DNA from: Larix kaempferi
Taxonomy: Eukaryota; Streptophyta; Pinopsida; Pinales; Pinaceae
Assembly (NCBI GenBank): GCA_027924585.1
Contig: BSBM01000186.1
Location: forward strand, 3,782,001-3,846,000
Length of the DNA: 64,000 bases
Direction of reading: 5' to 3'
Shown here: one piece after another, positions 44,652 through 54,522 of the stretch
Position numbering within the stretch: position 1 is the stretch's first letter
Layout: each line of letters begins with the position of its first letter
The notes under the pieces: model-generated
Database searches by the model: none
What the model saw: the letters and a program-made list of their open reading frames with translations, nothing else
Told to the model about the DNA's origin: nothing
Translations under genes and position numbers: made by a program

Positions 44652-45784
44652 AGTGTTATATCTTAGAACTATAGGTTTTAGAATTAACTACACCATCATT
44701 GCGAAGTAATACCCTCTCATGGGTAAATCAACTCTCATACTACCAGGAAGTTCACCACCCTAAAAACTCATTAATCCGCACGCAAAAAATTGAATGATAC
44801 CCTAGAGTTCGTGCAAACCCATGTAATTAAACGATAAATCATCACCGCCATATCTCTTTTTAATCATTGGATGAAAGATCTAGAATTTTCTTTAGCATCC
44901 TCCACATACTTGGGCCACCTGCTTTGCTTGTTGCTCCTTGTGTTCCATTTGCCCTCTTTCACTTTCCGCATCCAGGGATTTTTTATTGATCAATTTATTT
45001 TAAAAATGTTTTGAAGATTTAAAAATTTACACTTGTAACATTATCAATGTTTTTTTCCTTGGAAAAAACAAACCATATTAATAAAAGTATAGTTACATTC
45101 TTCATATTCCTTCATAAGCATGTCCTGCAATTGTAATTTATGATCCGATCATAAAAACTAGTCCAATCCATCAAACTCAATAATAAAACATGAATTTTTT
45201 ATACATCCATGATAATTCAAAATACAAAATTAAAAATCATTTTTCAGCATCACATATATTCTTGTGTATTCATATATTCTATGTCGAGACAAGTTCTTCA
45301 GTCAACTATCATTTATGAATTTGATATTATATAAGACTTGAAACCCTGTATACCTCTAGAATAGTCCAAAACTCATCTACATCATAGCTCACGAAATAGA
45401 GAAATGATAATTTCCAGTAACCTCATCATGATACAATTTCTTCATCTAACGCATCTATAAAATAATCGCCTTGTAAACCAGTTGAGTTGATTTCATATAT
45501 CACGAAAGGGGGCATGATAATAACCAGTGGAGCACTCATTTAAGTTTTTTTTTTTTTTAAGCTAGTTCCCATGGATTTAAGAACTTGTGACCTAACATAA
45601 GGAGTTCTTTAACAGTACACCCATTCACCATCTATTTTTCACCCCACGGGAAAAAACTTTACTAAAAGTTAATAGAATGTGAGGAGAATAATACTCCAAT
45701 CCCTAATTACTTGGGATAAACCCACTTACATCATTGTCCTTCTTATTAGCATCCAAAGATTGCAAATTCTTTCATCCCACAACA
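44652..45784. other. AT-rich DNA without a recognised gene
   Basis: Short ORFs only. A stretch near 44890-44990 is less AT-rich and could be a continuation of the pseudogene on its left (minus strand), but the frame is broken. A T13 tract is at 45547-45559. Confidence 0.4.
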
Positions 45785-46070
45785 TTTATAAATTGTGTAA
45801 CTCCTTTTATCATTCTCATTTTATTTTTTCAAATTAAAATTTATTAATTTTTTACAATATTGGATATATTTCTTATTGTTTAATTGCATCTAATAATATT
45901 TAATATATTTTCAAAGTTTCATTTGCCTTATAAATTGTGTAACTCCTTTTATCATTCTCACTTTATTTTTTCAAATTAAAATTTATTAATTTTATACAAT
46001 ATTTGATATATTTCTTATCGTTCAATTGCATCTAATAATATTTTAATATATTTTCAAAGTTTCATTTGCC
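45785..46070. repeat. ~139-bp tandem duplication
   Basis: TTATAAATTGTGTAACTCCT starts at about 45788 and again at about 45930. Both copies continue through TTTTATCATTCTCA(T/C)TTTATT and a TTTCAAAGTTTCATTTGCCTT ending. AT-rich, non-coding. Confidence 0.85.
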
Positions 46071-46203
46071 TTTACTTTCCACTATAAACTTATTTGCATT
46101 TAATTTCCACTTATTAGTCCCTACTAAGGGACTATGCCTTTACTTTCCACTATAAACTTATTTGCATTTAATTTCCACTTATTAGTCCCTATTAAGGGAC
46201 TAT
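46070..46203. repeat. ~64-bp tandem duplication with terminal palindrome
   Basis: Two copies beginning CTTTACTTTCCACTATAAAC and each ending in the near-palindrome TAGTCCCTA(C/T)TAAGGGACTA. The first unit's end overlaps the preceding 139-bp array. It may be the remains of a small foldback element. Confidence 0.85.
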
Positions 46204-46649
46204 AGTGATCAGTTGGTCATAAACAAGTTTGACTTTTATATTAATACCAAATAAAATTATAATGTTTTTCAAAGTTTTCTAATATTTATATATTAAACTT
46301 AATATTTTGAAAATATAATTTATTTTGTATAATTTTTAAAATTTGTTATTTTTATTTTATGATTGGCTAAATTCTATGAAGTGACAAATTACCCCTGGTA
46401 TGTGAAATTGCTTAAACAAAATATTAATTTAAATTTTAAAAATTTAAGTTTTTTTCCTAGCTTCACATGTGGTATTTGTACTAAAGGTTTCATTAATGAT
46501 AATGAATATTATCATTTTTGTACATTGTGTTATTGCTAATAAGTACACAAGTGTCCCTCCTTATTATTACATGTCTTCTCATTTTTAAATGCAATTTACT
46601 TTGGCTTCTATAGACCTTTTTTTCTTTACTAGGGGAATCGACAATAAAG

Positions 46650-46735
46650 GTTGGGCAGGCACTTGCGTGACACGGGGTCCAAGGACCGAGTCATGGCACA
46701 CAATGCAAGTTGGGGGGAATCGAACACATGACCTT
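46650..46735 (-). repeat. GC-rich island with tRNA B-box-like motif, possible SINE remnant
   Basis: About 85 bp of GC-rich sequence in very AT-rich surroundings. On the minus strand TGTGTTCGATTCCCCCC resembles a pol III B box and is followed by ordered, non-repetitive sequence. No A box is found at the correct distance. SINE remnant is an inference. Confidence 0.3.
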
Positions 46736-46759
46736 CTATTGACAACCAATTTCATGACA

Positions 46760-47075
46760 TTTTTTAATTCGATTAACTTCTGTTGTTTTTAATTGAAATC
46801 CATAAGTTTAAAATGAATATTAATTTTACGTGAATATTTGCTTTACATTTTTTAACTCGCCTAACTTCTGCTATTTTTAATTGAAATCCATAAGTTTCAT
46901 ATGAATATTAGTTTTACCTGAATATTAGCTTTACATTTTTTAATTGAAATCCATAAGCTTCAAATGATTATTTTTTTTAAGAAATAATATTCACCATTAC
47001 TTTTTTCATTCGCCTAACTTCTGTTGTTTTTAATTGAAATCCATAAGTTTCAAATGATTATTTTTTTAAGAAATA
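46760..47075. repeat. Tandem array of ~90-bp units
   Basis: Four copies of a unit with TTAACTTCTG(T/C)TGTTTTTAATT and GAAATCCATAAG(T/C)TT, at about 46767, 46858, 46940 (partial) and 47010, with length variation between copies. Non-coding. Confidence 0.8.
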
Positions 47076-47250
47076 GATATAGAATACATGACATTTTATT
47101 TAAATAATATAACAAATTGGAAAGAATTTTAATTATTAATTGAACCTTTAGTTTTAGTTGTCGATAAGTTGAATCTTATTATTATTTTTTAAATATTTGA
47201 AAGTACATTTTTTAATATTATATATATGTGAGTGAGAAATATAGAATTAC

Positions 47251-47286
47251 TATATATATATATATAGATAGATAGATAGATAGATA
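47251..47286. repeat. Compound microsatellite (TA)n(GATA)n
   Basis: A run of TA repeats passes directly into about five GATA units. The flanking GTGAGTGAGAAATATAGA and GAGTGAGAAATATAGA sequences are also repeated on either side. Confidence 0.9.
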
Positions 47287-47670
47287 TAAGAGTGAGAAAT
47301 ATAGACTTACACATTTGAGTCATAATCATTAGGTATCTACTTTCTCTATTTTTTAATTAGAGACGTAGTCATATACATTAACCTAACAATTTTAACCAAA
47401 TTATATAAATAATAATTAAATTTAAAATGTAAATTTTACTTAAAAACCAAGAATTAACATTTTAACCATTCAAATTCAACAACTCTTAAGTTGTTATATT
47501 TTTTTTTATTTCAAACACTATTTATATTTACAATGAAAGTTAATTATTTTATTATTTAATCCACATGAAATTATATTTAAAATTAAATTAACATTTAATT
47601 TAAATTAAAATATATGTTAATATTTACTTATAAGTATATAAGTTCTTTGCTATGTATAATAAGAACTACA

Positions 47671-47730
47671 TGTGGTATACTAGTAAGGGTGTTGGGATAA
47701 TGGGCATGAGCTTCAAGGTTCAATCCTCCT
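47671..47730 (+). repeat. tRNA-like sequence with A- and B-box motifs, possible SINE head
   Basis: GTGGTATACTAGTAAGGG resembles a pol III A box with D-arm, and AGGTTCAATCCT at 47717-47728 resembles the B box about 45 bp downstream, close to normal tRNA spacing. Stem pairing is weak and no mature 3' end is seen, so a functional tRNA is unlikely. A SINE head is the simplest reading. Confidence 0.35.
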
Positions 47731-47799
47731 AGATCACTTTTTTAAATACAGAATTTCTTAAATAAATTGAATTTCATTATCATGTAAAGTGAGTTTTAT

Positions 47800-47985
47800 A
47801 CTTGCATAGATTTCAGTGTATTGGGTCTTTTTATTGCATATTTTTCAATGTAAACGTTATTTCATGGACGCATTGATTTAAAAGTATGGACGCATAGATT
47901 TCAGTGTATGGGGATTTTTATTGCATATTTTTTAGTGTAGATGTTATTTTATGGATGCATAGATGTCCGCGTATCAATGCATTGA
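47800..47985. repeat. Degenerate ~84-bp tandem repeat
   Basis: CATAGATTTCAGTGTAT(T)GGG followed by TTTTTATTGCATATTTTT and an ATTTCATGGACGCATTGAT-like end occurs at about 47808 and 47893, with a partial third copy from 47960. Non-coding. Confidence 0.75.
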
Positions 47986-47999
47986 TTTCAGTGATAACA

Positions 48000-48460
48000 A
48001 AAGGATGAGAAGAAGACTTGAAACGAAAAGCAGAAGAAGAAAAATAATTTCGAAAAAAGAAGTTGGATGAAATGAGAGAAGAAGAACTAGATGAACGAAG
48101 AAAACAAAACGTAGATCGAAAAAAAGAATATTGAAAAAGAAATTTAGACAATTTGACAGTAGAAGAATGAGAGGAACAAATAAAATGAAAAGTTGATCGA
48201 CAAAGAGTGTATCAAGAGAGAAAGTTGAAGCAATTGGAAGAACAACGAAATATTGATCGACAAAGAGCGTATCGAGAGAGAAAGTTGAAGCAATTGGAAG
48301 AAACAAAAAACCAGTTTATAGAACAACAAATAAATCAAAATGTACGAAATGATGAAATAACAGAAGGAGAAGGAGAAGAACAAACGAAACAAAACGCAAA
48401 TCAACAAAAAGACAATCGAAAAAAAAAGTTAGGCGAATTGTCTCTATTTTCCAGTTTAAC
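48000..48460 (+). pseudogene. Decayed Arg/Glu-rich coiled-coil repeat coding region
   Basis: On the plus strand a charged coding stretch is visible from about 48000. Three stops precede an open part from 48207. The repeating unit is 20 residues (60 bp), best seen as VDRQRVYQERKLKQLEE and IDRQRAYRERKLKQLEE. The protein would be a highly charged coiled coil. Similar Arg/Glu repeats occur near the N-terminus of plant Helitron and PIF1-like proteins, but the match is only compositional. Confidence 0.4.
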
Positions 48461-48594
48461 AATTTACTCAATCCTTAATACTTATTACTTAGGTTATGAT
48501 CATCCTCGTAAATGTATTTGTGTTTTCAACTTAACATGTTCCTTACAATGCTGATCAAACTCCAGTTTTGTGTCACCGTCGACGACTGAAACCA

Positions 48595-48750
48595 ACCTAG
48601 TTCCAAATCCTAGGCTCTATCAAACACCGAGAAGGATCAAATATCCCAAGGTGAAAACCTCTCCTTTAGTGCAATACCTGAGAAGAGGTTTGCACCTCGG
48701 GAGATTTAATCCCTCTTGACGCTTGATAGAGCCTAGGATTTGGATCTAGT
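48595..48750. repeat. Near-perfect palindromic foldback element (MITE-like)
   Basis: The arms CCAAATCCTAGGCTCTATCA (48603-48622) and TGATAGAGCCTAGGATTTGG (48724-48743) are exact reverse complements, and pairing continues inward almost to the centre (AACCTCTCCTTTAGTGCAAT against ATACCTGAGAAGAGGTTTGC with few mismatches) and a few bases outward. The whole 150 bp can form one hairpin. No coding region. It fits a foldback MITE or a small-RNA-type inverted repeat. Confidence 0.85.
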
Positions 48751-48779
48751 AAATAAGATATATCTTTTTCCTTTTGTGA

Positions 48780-49735
48780 ACCTTTTAGATTGGTTAACAA
48801 TAACATTTTGAATAAATTTTATTTATCATAAATAAAATAATTTTTTTAAGTTTTGTGAGTTTTTTAGATTGGTTAATAATAATATTTTGAATAATTTTTT
48901 TAAAGAAGACAAAAATTATTTTATTGTATAACTAAAGTAATCGATATTTTATATATTAATAGGTTTATCATTTGAGATTATGCTACTTATCAATTAATAA
49001 ATATATTAGAAATAAATGGAGAATAAAGGTAAATGACACTTTGAAAATATTAAAATATCGTTAAATGTTATTAAATGATAAGTAAAAAAACATTGTAAAA
49101 AGTTCATAAATTCTAATTAAAAATTTAAAACTATTTTTTTTAAAATTAGATTAGAGAAAAAATAAACATTCTAAAATAAGAATAATAATGAGAGTTACAT
49201 GATTTCTAAAATTTTGTGGGATGAAAGAATTTATGATTTATGTGATGTTATTGTAAGCATTGAAATCAACTAAAAACTTAAATTCTTAGTAAAAATTTAT
49301 AAAAAACTTAAACCCATCCAAATTCACTAATACCATTCAAATATAATCATTTGTTTAATATTTAATAAAATTCAATCTAAAATAATTCTAAACTAATTCT
49401 CAAAATATGTATCTTAATTTTTTTTGCTTTCTAAGTTTAAATTTTGAATTACAAATATCACTTAATTTTGAGTAAATACAATAAGTATTATTATCCAATA
49501 TTAAAATGAGTTAAAAATTTTAAAATCTAAGTTATATTGTAAAAATTTAATTAATCATATAAAATTTAATTTTCAATCAAAAATCCCAACATACAAAATT
49601 AAAATTAACCTATAATTAATCCATTTATCTATATTTTGTTTAATCCATTTATTTATATTTATTGATTTTCTTTACATTGTAATTCGTAGATACATAGGAG
49701 GAATAATAGGAAGCTTCATTACGTATAGAAGACCA
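48780..49735. other. Very AT-rich DNA, no gene
   Basis: A ~80-bp partial tandem duplication (TTTTAGATTGGTTAA(C/T)AATAA at about 48785 and 48863) is the only structure found. All ORFs are short and compositionally biased. Confidence 0.5.
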
Positions 49736-49855
49736 TCAGAACTTGCTTCGCACCTGATTCCAGGCCAAAGGATGCTCAGGAGTTGATCTCCAAGTTGGAT
49801 CGTCCAAAATGGGTTCCATTACATTAAATAATCCTTCAATCTCTTCTTGAGCCAT
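49736..49855 (-). other. Short coding-like ORF, possibly a gene fragment
   Basis: 39 codons from ATG at 49853-49855 to TGA at 49736-49738 on the minus strand, in DNA that is otherwise strongly AT-rich. The peptide (MAQEEIEGLFNVMEPIL, then WRSTPEHPLAWNQVRSKF) has balanced, protein-like composition. No family is recognised. It may be a displaced exon or transposon-borne gene fragment. Weak support because of its length. Confidence 0.25.
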
Positions 49856-49869
49856 TTAATTGTTGGTGA

Positions 49870-51045
49870 ATCCACCACCTTCAATATCATTTAGATGGTT
49901 TAATGACAATCTCAAGCATTTAGATTGTCTCAAAGCTATGGTATAATAAAATAAAACAAGAGGAATTATTTCCATAACTACCCTAAATATTTTCTAGAAA
50001 TTTTGGAGGGATCATAATCTCTAACTCTGTCCAAATTTTATAATCAATAATCTAGATTTCGGAATCAAGAGTTCTTTAACACCAAATTAATTAATGGTGG
50101 CATGAAGTAATTATTGTTTATATTAAATAATGCACTCTGATATTGATATTTCTATTAAATAATGCAATGTGGTATTGAAAACAATACCACAACATCACAT
50201 ATTATTTTTTAAATTTATTATTTTTATATTGATTTAAACCCTCGTAAAAATGGCCAATTCTAACATACCAACTAATGGAAATTTTTAAATTTTAAAAATT
50301 AAAAAAATATTTTTTATTTTAAGAAAATTTAGTTTAATATATAATATGAATTAAAACATTACAAAACATAACTCGGATTAATTTAAAGTTATATTAGTTT
50401 GACCTAAACGGATTCTCTGATAGGTATAAAAATATTTGCGATTCATGTTATCTCACACGCATACCTAAATCGTGACATGATATAAAGTATATGGTATGGC
50501 CTCAGTAATCCATATAATAACTCCTGACATGTAATATAAAATTTATATCATAAATCACGACATGTAATATAAAATATATGGTATGGTCTTTAGTGGTTTA
50601 ACATATATAGGATATAAGTACTAGCATACCCCAAAAGCAGGGAAAATGAAACACCGAGAAAAACTTCAATATGTTGTAAAATGAGAGAAAGTTGTGTGTA
50701 CGTAAACAATATAATTTTATGTGTTTGAAGGAAAGCCTATCTAATTTATGGTAGGGATAGTAGTCGATGAAATTGAAATGAAAACTCTCTTGCAAGTACT
50801 AATAAGAAATAAATACAAACTCATGTAATCAATGGTAAATAAAATGGAATGTAGAATAATTTGTCATACAATAAAGTATACATATGTTAGTAAAACAATA
50901 AAGGGTTAGGTAGTTATCAGGGTTAACTATGATTATATTGGCAATCAACATTTGTATTTTCATTTGGTAGGGAGAGTGTAGGGATTGAGGGTTGCAAGTT
51001 TAAGTGTTAAAGGGACAAAGAATGAAGGAGTTCCTCTTGCTTTTT
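49870..51045. other. AT-rich DNA with short direct repeats
   Basis: Contains doubled stretches such as ATTAAATAATGCA(C/A)T near 50128 and 50157, and CATGTAATATAAAAT near 50528 and 50560. No coding region is supported. Confidence 0.5.
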
Positions 51046-51498
51046 TCAAAGTGTGATAGATGAAGTGTCTTTCATTTTTTCATAGCAGTCGAAGGAGAAT
51101 GGTCGTGCAATTCGCAATCCTTCTAATGTTGTAGTGCATGACATTGGAGTGAAGGTCAAGCATTGACATTCATTATTAGCAATGTCAACGGTTGACCTTG
51201 ATAATGTCAATCCTTGGGATTTATGAATAGTCAATGCCCAAGCCATCTTGATGGGGATTTGTTTCTTGTTACATCTATTTGTGGGTGGAATTGGTATGTT
51301 CTTTGATTGAGGTTGGTCCCATGGAGGGCCAATGTAATTATCAAATTCCATGGTAACATAGGATGTCAAATGATGAGGGATAGATCCAGGTGTGTATACA
51401 ATTTTCATGACCACTCCAAGTGCACCGTTTACACAAAAAGGGAATCTAAATAAAAAAAAAAATTGTTGATGATAACATAAGCATAAAATTGTTAGCAA
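51046..51498 (-). pseudogene. C-terminal fragment of a PIF1-like (Helitron) helicase
   Basis: On the minus strand the order NGALGVVMKIVYTPG, then VTMEFDNYIGPPW, then IPIKMAWALTIHKSQGLTL follows the C-terminal half of PIF1-type DNA helicases, where the last block is the conserved SF1 motif around HKSQG. The remaining residues run to a stop at 51046. The first ~19 codons do not match the family. Most of the protein is missing, so this is a relic of a Helitron Rep/helicase or of a PIF1-like host gene; a Helitron origin is more common in plants. No Helitron termini were found. Confidence 0.75.
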
Positions 51499-51499
51499 T

Positions 51500-53335
51500 A
51501 TCGTTATGATAAATGCTTTTCTAAAAAGAAAGGTAACAAAAATTATTTAAATTACAAAGATATCTCATAAATGGGGATCGATCTCTCAGCACAAGACCTT
51601 GGTTGTTCACAACGATATTAAAGAAACTATGATGCTAAATATGAATGTAAAAATTATGAGTTGCACTGGAGGACTGCACTGCTTGACACTATGAAGGTGT
51701 TCAGTTGGATTGTGGGCTTGGTTAACTCAGGATTGTATCCGTTCCTCTGGTGGATTTTTTTTATGTCGATGGCCTATGAGGAGCCTCCCCCTATCATATG
51801 CTGACGCTTCTTCCTTCCAATATCTTTCAAAGTTTGACAACAACGAGAGTGCATCCGCGTTTTAATGACGAAGATGATAGCTCGTCAAGGATTGCAGGTT
51901 ATCAGATAGTTTTAGCGGAATGGATTTATTTGGCTTCACTTTGGCTCGATATGGCCTTTGCATGAAACTTATATTGAAAGGAATAAAAATAACAACCTAA
52001 GTAGCCTTGTATCTAGATTCCAAGCCAAGTTTCTTATTCTCGCCACATTAATTCTATTCCTCACCTTTCCTTCCTACACTTTCAATAGTCTTACCAACTA
52101 GAACCCACCCATCCATAGGTAATCCATAACAAACCTTCTCATAATTGCAAATCAATATATAACAATACCTGGAATAGAGCCATCTATCTACATCAGTTTT
52201 GTGGAGGAGCGTGTAGTGTGTTAAGGGAGGAGAGTATGGTTCACGATGGATTTTGAGTTTGAACTTGTCGTACACATGGAGGAGACTCCTGAATCTTGCA
52301 TCCTTATTCTTGATCTCCCAAGTACGTGATTCCATGAATATGTATAGTTCTACCCTTTTGAAATCTATTTATTTCAAAATGTGTATATTTCCTTGTACAA
52401 TACTTTTGGTGATCATTGATTCTAGATTTATTTGTGCAGGTTTTAGAAGAGAAGATCTAAGAGTGTAGGTTAATCTTCTCACATATTTGAGAAAACATTG
52501 TCAAAAATATTTGAAAATTGAAGACCAAACTAAAATTGTGTATGATTTCTAATGACATTGAGTGATCTAAGTCAATTTATGAGTTATAAAATAAGATGTA
52601 CAATGTTTTATATGATTGATTTTGGGTCCCTGGTTAGATGGGTCATTGAAATGTCTATTTTAAGTCTACCATCCAACTTGGGATGTGTAAAGGGGTATTC
52701 TTAAGTCCACACAACCCTTACTCCCGATGTAAGATATTATATCTCATCCATCAAATTATGAGTTTGAGTAGTATTGTTAAATACTACTATATTGTTATGT
52801 CTCCATCAATCTAAGAAGAAGAATAAATTAAAGACTATCTAAGTTGCATTCAAAGATATTTAAAAGTGTCAAGGAACATTACATAGTTATAGATTGAACA
52901 TAAATAAAATCAATATACAAAATTGTAACCATATATTTCTTCAAACAAAATAGAATAAAAATAAAAAACTAAATTTTTCTATGGATATTTGACAATGTGA
53001 AGAATAAAAATGTTATAATATAGGAAATAAGTGTAGCATTTTTTCCTTCATGGTTGCATTAAGTCAAATGAATGATCTCAATAAATGTGATCAACACTTA
53101 GTTCAATAACTCTAAATTTGCAATGCCCACCCTCACTTGCTAAGAGTTTTTCAATTGTTCTAGCTATGTCTAGAGAGAGTGGATAAAATCAAATTATTGT
53201 TGAAAATGTTTAAAACTATATTGCTCAAAGAGCATGATACTCATACCCAGTCTTCATCAATCTAGTAATCCTAGGCATTGAATGATCCCATATATATATA
53301 TCAAAATAAATAAAATATTTTTCGTCATGTAAAAT
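51500..53335. other. Unassigned DNA with no supported gene
   Basis: Around 51600-52340 base composition is less AT-rich and a 93-codon minus-strand ORF (52335-52054) exists without a known motif. The remainder is AT-rich. No repeats of note until the palindrome at 53336. Confidence 0.45.
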
Positions 53336-53393
53336 AAGAATAGTTATTGTTTAGTAACAAAGTGTATCAATGATATATATATATATATATATA
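53336..53393. repeat. Left arm and TA loop of a 40-bp-arm perfect palindrome
   Basis: 53336-53375 is the exact reverse complement of 60131-60170. Before the LINE inserted, the two arms were separated only by the (TA)9-like loop 53376-53393, forming a perfect hairpin. It may be a MITE or an AT-rich cruciform. The right arm was cut by the LINE and its first 18 bp form the target duplication. Confidence 0.9.
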
Positions 53394-53411
53394 TATCATT
53401 GATACACTTTG
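53394..53411. repeat. LINE target-site duplication, left copy
   Basis: TATCATTGATACACTTTG, identical to 60131-60148. Its length and position next to the poly-A end (T9 on the plus strand at 53412) are what target-primed reverse transcription leaves. Confidence 0.92.
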
Positions 53412-53551
53412 TTTTTTTTTAATAAAACGGTTATGGAGATTTCAATTAAAATCTGGCTAAAAACTGCCAGTGGCTTTACAATAATTATGTTCTTCCTGAA
53501 CTTAAATTCAAATTCTTTACATCCATATTTTCCAGAATACCATAATTCAAA

Positions 53552-53760
53552 AAGAAGGACGATCAGTACCAAATCGACCATATCAGCTACCTATCCATTC
53601 CAATGAACGCAGACTGAGAGGAGCTTAGCGATTCCAGGTGGAGTTAGAGAGGAATAACAGTAATTCCCTGAGAAATCCATTACTGGAGAGAAACATGACC
53701 AATCTGGGAAGCGCCAATTAATTGCCCAAATCCATTTCTTGGAGATCCAATGCACTGAAA
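53552..53760 (-). repeat. Diverged direct repeat in the LINE 3' UTR, copy 1
   Basis: Shares GAAGGACGATC, CAGCTACCT(A/T)TCCATTCCA, GCGCCAATTAATTGCCCA and CTTGGAGATCC with 53849-54090 in the same order. The second copy has an extra block in its middle. The repeats are part of the element, since both lie between the A tail and ORF2. Confidence 0.75.
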
Positions 53761-53848
53761 CCAAGCTTCACAGGTCCAATTCGATTCACCACTAAAACTA
53801 AGGAATTCATCTATATTGTGTCTTTCCTGGAGAATTGGGAAGGACGAT

Positions 53849-54090
53849 CTGGTTGCCATTTCGACCCTAACAGCTACCTTTCCATTCCACTGAGCGCAGA
53901 CTGAGAGAAGCTCAGCACTTCCATCAGCAGATTTCAGCAATTCTTGGTGGAGATAATTGAAATTTAACTTCAACTGACTTTGGAAAGAGTAACATTGATT
54001 CCTTGAGATATCCATTGCTGGTAGGATTCAGGACTCTGCTGGGGGACGCCAATTGACAGCCCAGACATTACTTGGAGATCCTATGCCACA
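53849..54090 (-). repeat. Diverged direct repeat in the LINE 3' UTR, copy 2
   Basis: Partner of 53552-53760, longer by roughly 30 bp because of an internal insertion around 53925-53965. Confidence 0.75.
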
Positions 54091-54522
54091 GTAATTCTGT
54101 TCTGCAAGTGCATAGTTTCCAGAAAGCAGACAAGGATATGCTCACTATCTCTAATACAAAATTTGAATAAAATATGAACAGAAAAGAACTTCAATCCAAC
54201 ATGGAAGTTTTATGCTCTGCTTTTTGATGTATTCCATTCTCCGAAATCACTTCCTCCTCCTTCAAAGCCAGCTCAGCCGGCCATAGCACACTCCATTTTG
54301 ATTCGAATTTCAAGTCTGGTAACAAATGGATCAACATAATAAGGTTAAAACATTAGCTGTAGGTAAGCTACTGGTAACCGATTCGCTATGCATCCTCGAG
54401 CTTGCCTGAGCTCAATGCTCCTCCACCTCCTCCTTCTACAGAAGTGCCAGAAGGTAGCTGTTTCAGCCTGTATTTCCCTTAATTCTTTAATTGACAACTG
54501 ATCAACCAAAGCATGTCTTGCG

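Larger units (their letters stand above)
53412..54522 (-). other. 3' UTR of the LINE with internal duplication
   Basis: Starts with T9 on the plus strand (the element's A tail, 53412-53420). The UTR is about 1.1 kb and contains two diverged copies of a ~210-240 bp unit (53552-53760 and 53849-54090). No ORF of its own is supported. Confidence 0.75.

Noticed and set aside
47671-47730. Functional tRNA gene
   Set aside because: A- and B-box motifs are present but the acceptor and anticodon stems do not pair well; kept as a SINE-like remnant only.
47918-48407. Hydrophobic minus-strand ORFs opposite the coiled-coil repeats
   Set aside because: Antisense of a Glu/Lys-rich stretch gives Phe/Leu/Ser-rich frames; no independent evidence.
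52054-52335. 93-codon minus-strand ORF
   Set aside because: Protein-like composition but no motif, no neighbouring coding evidence, and length possible by chance; left as unassigned.
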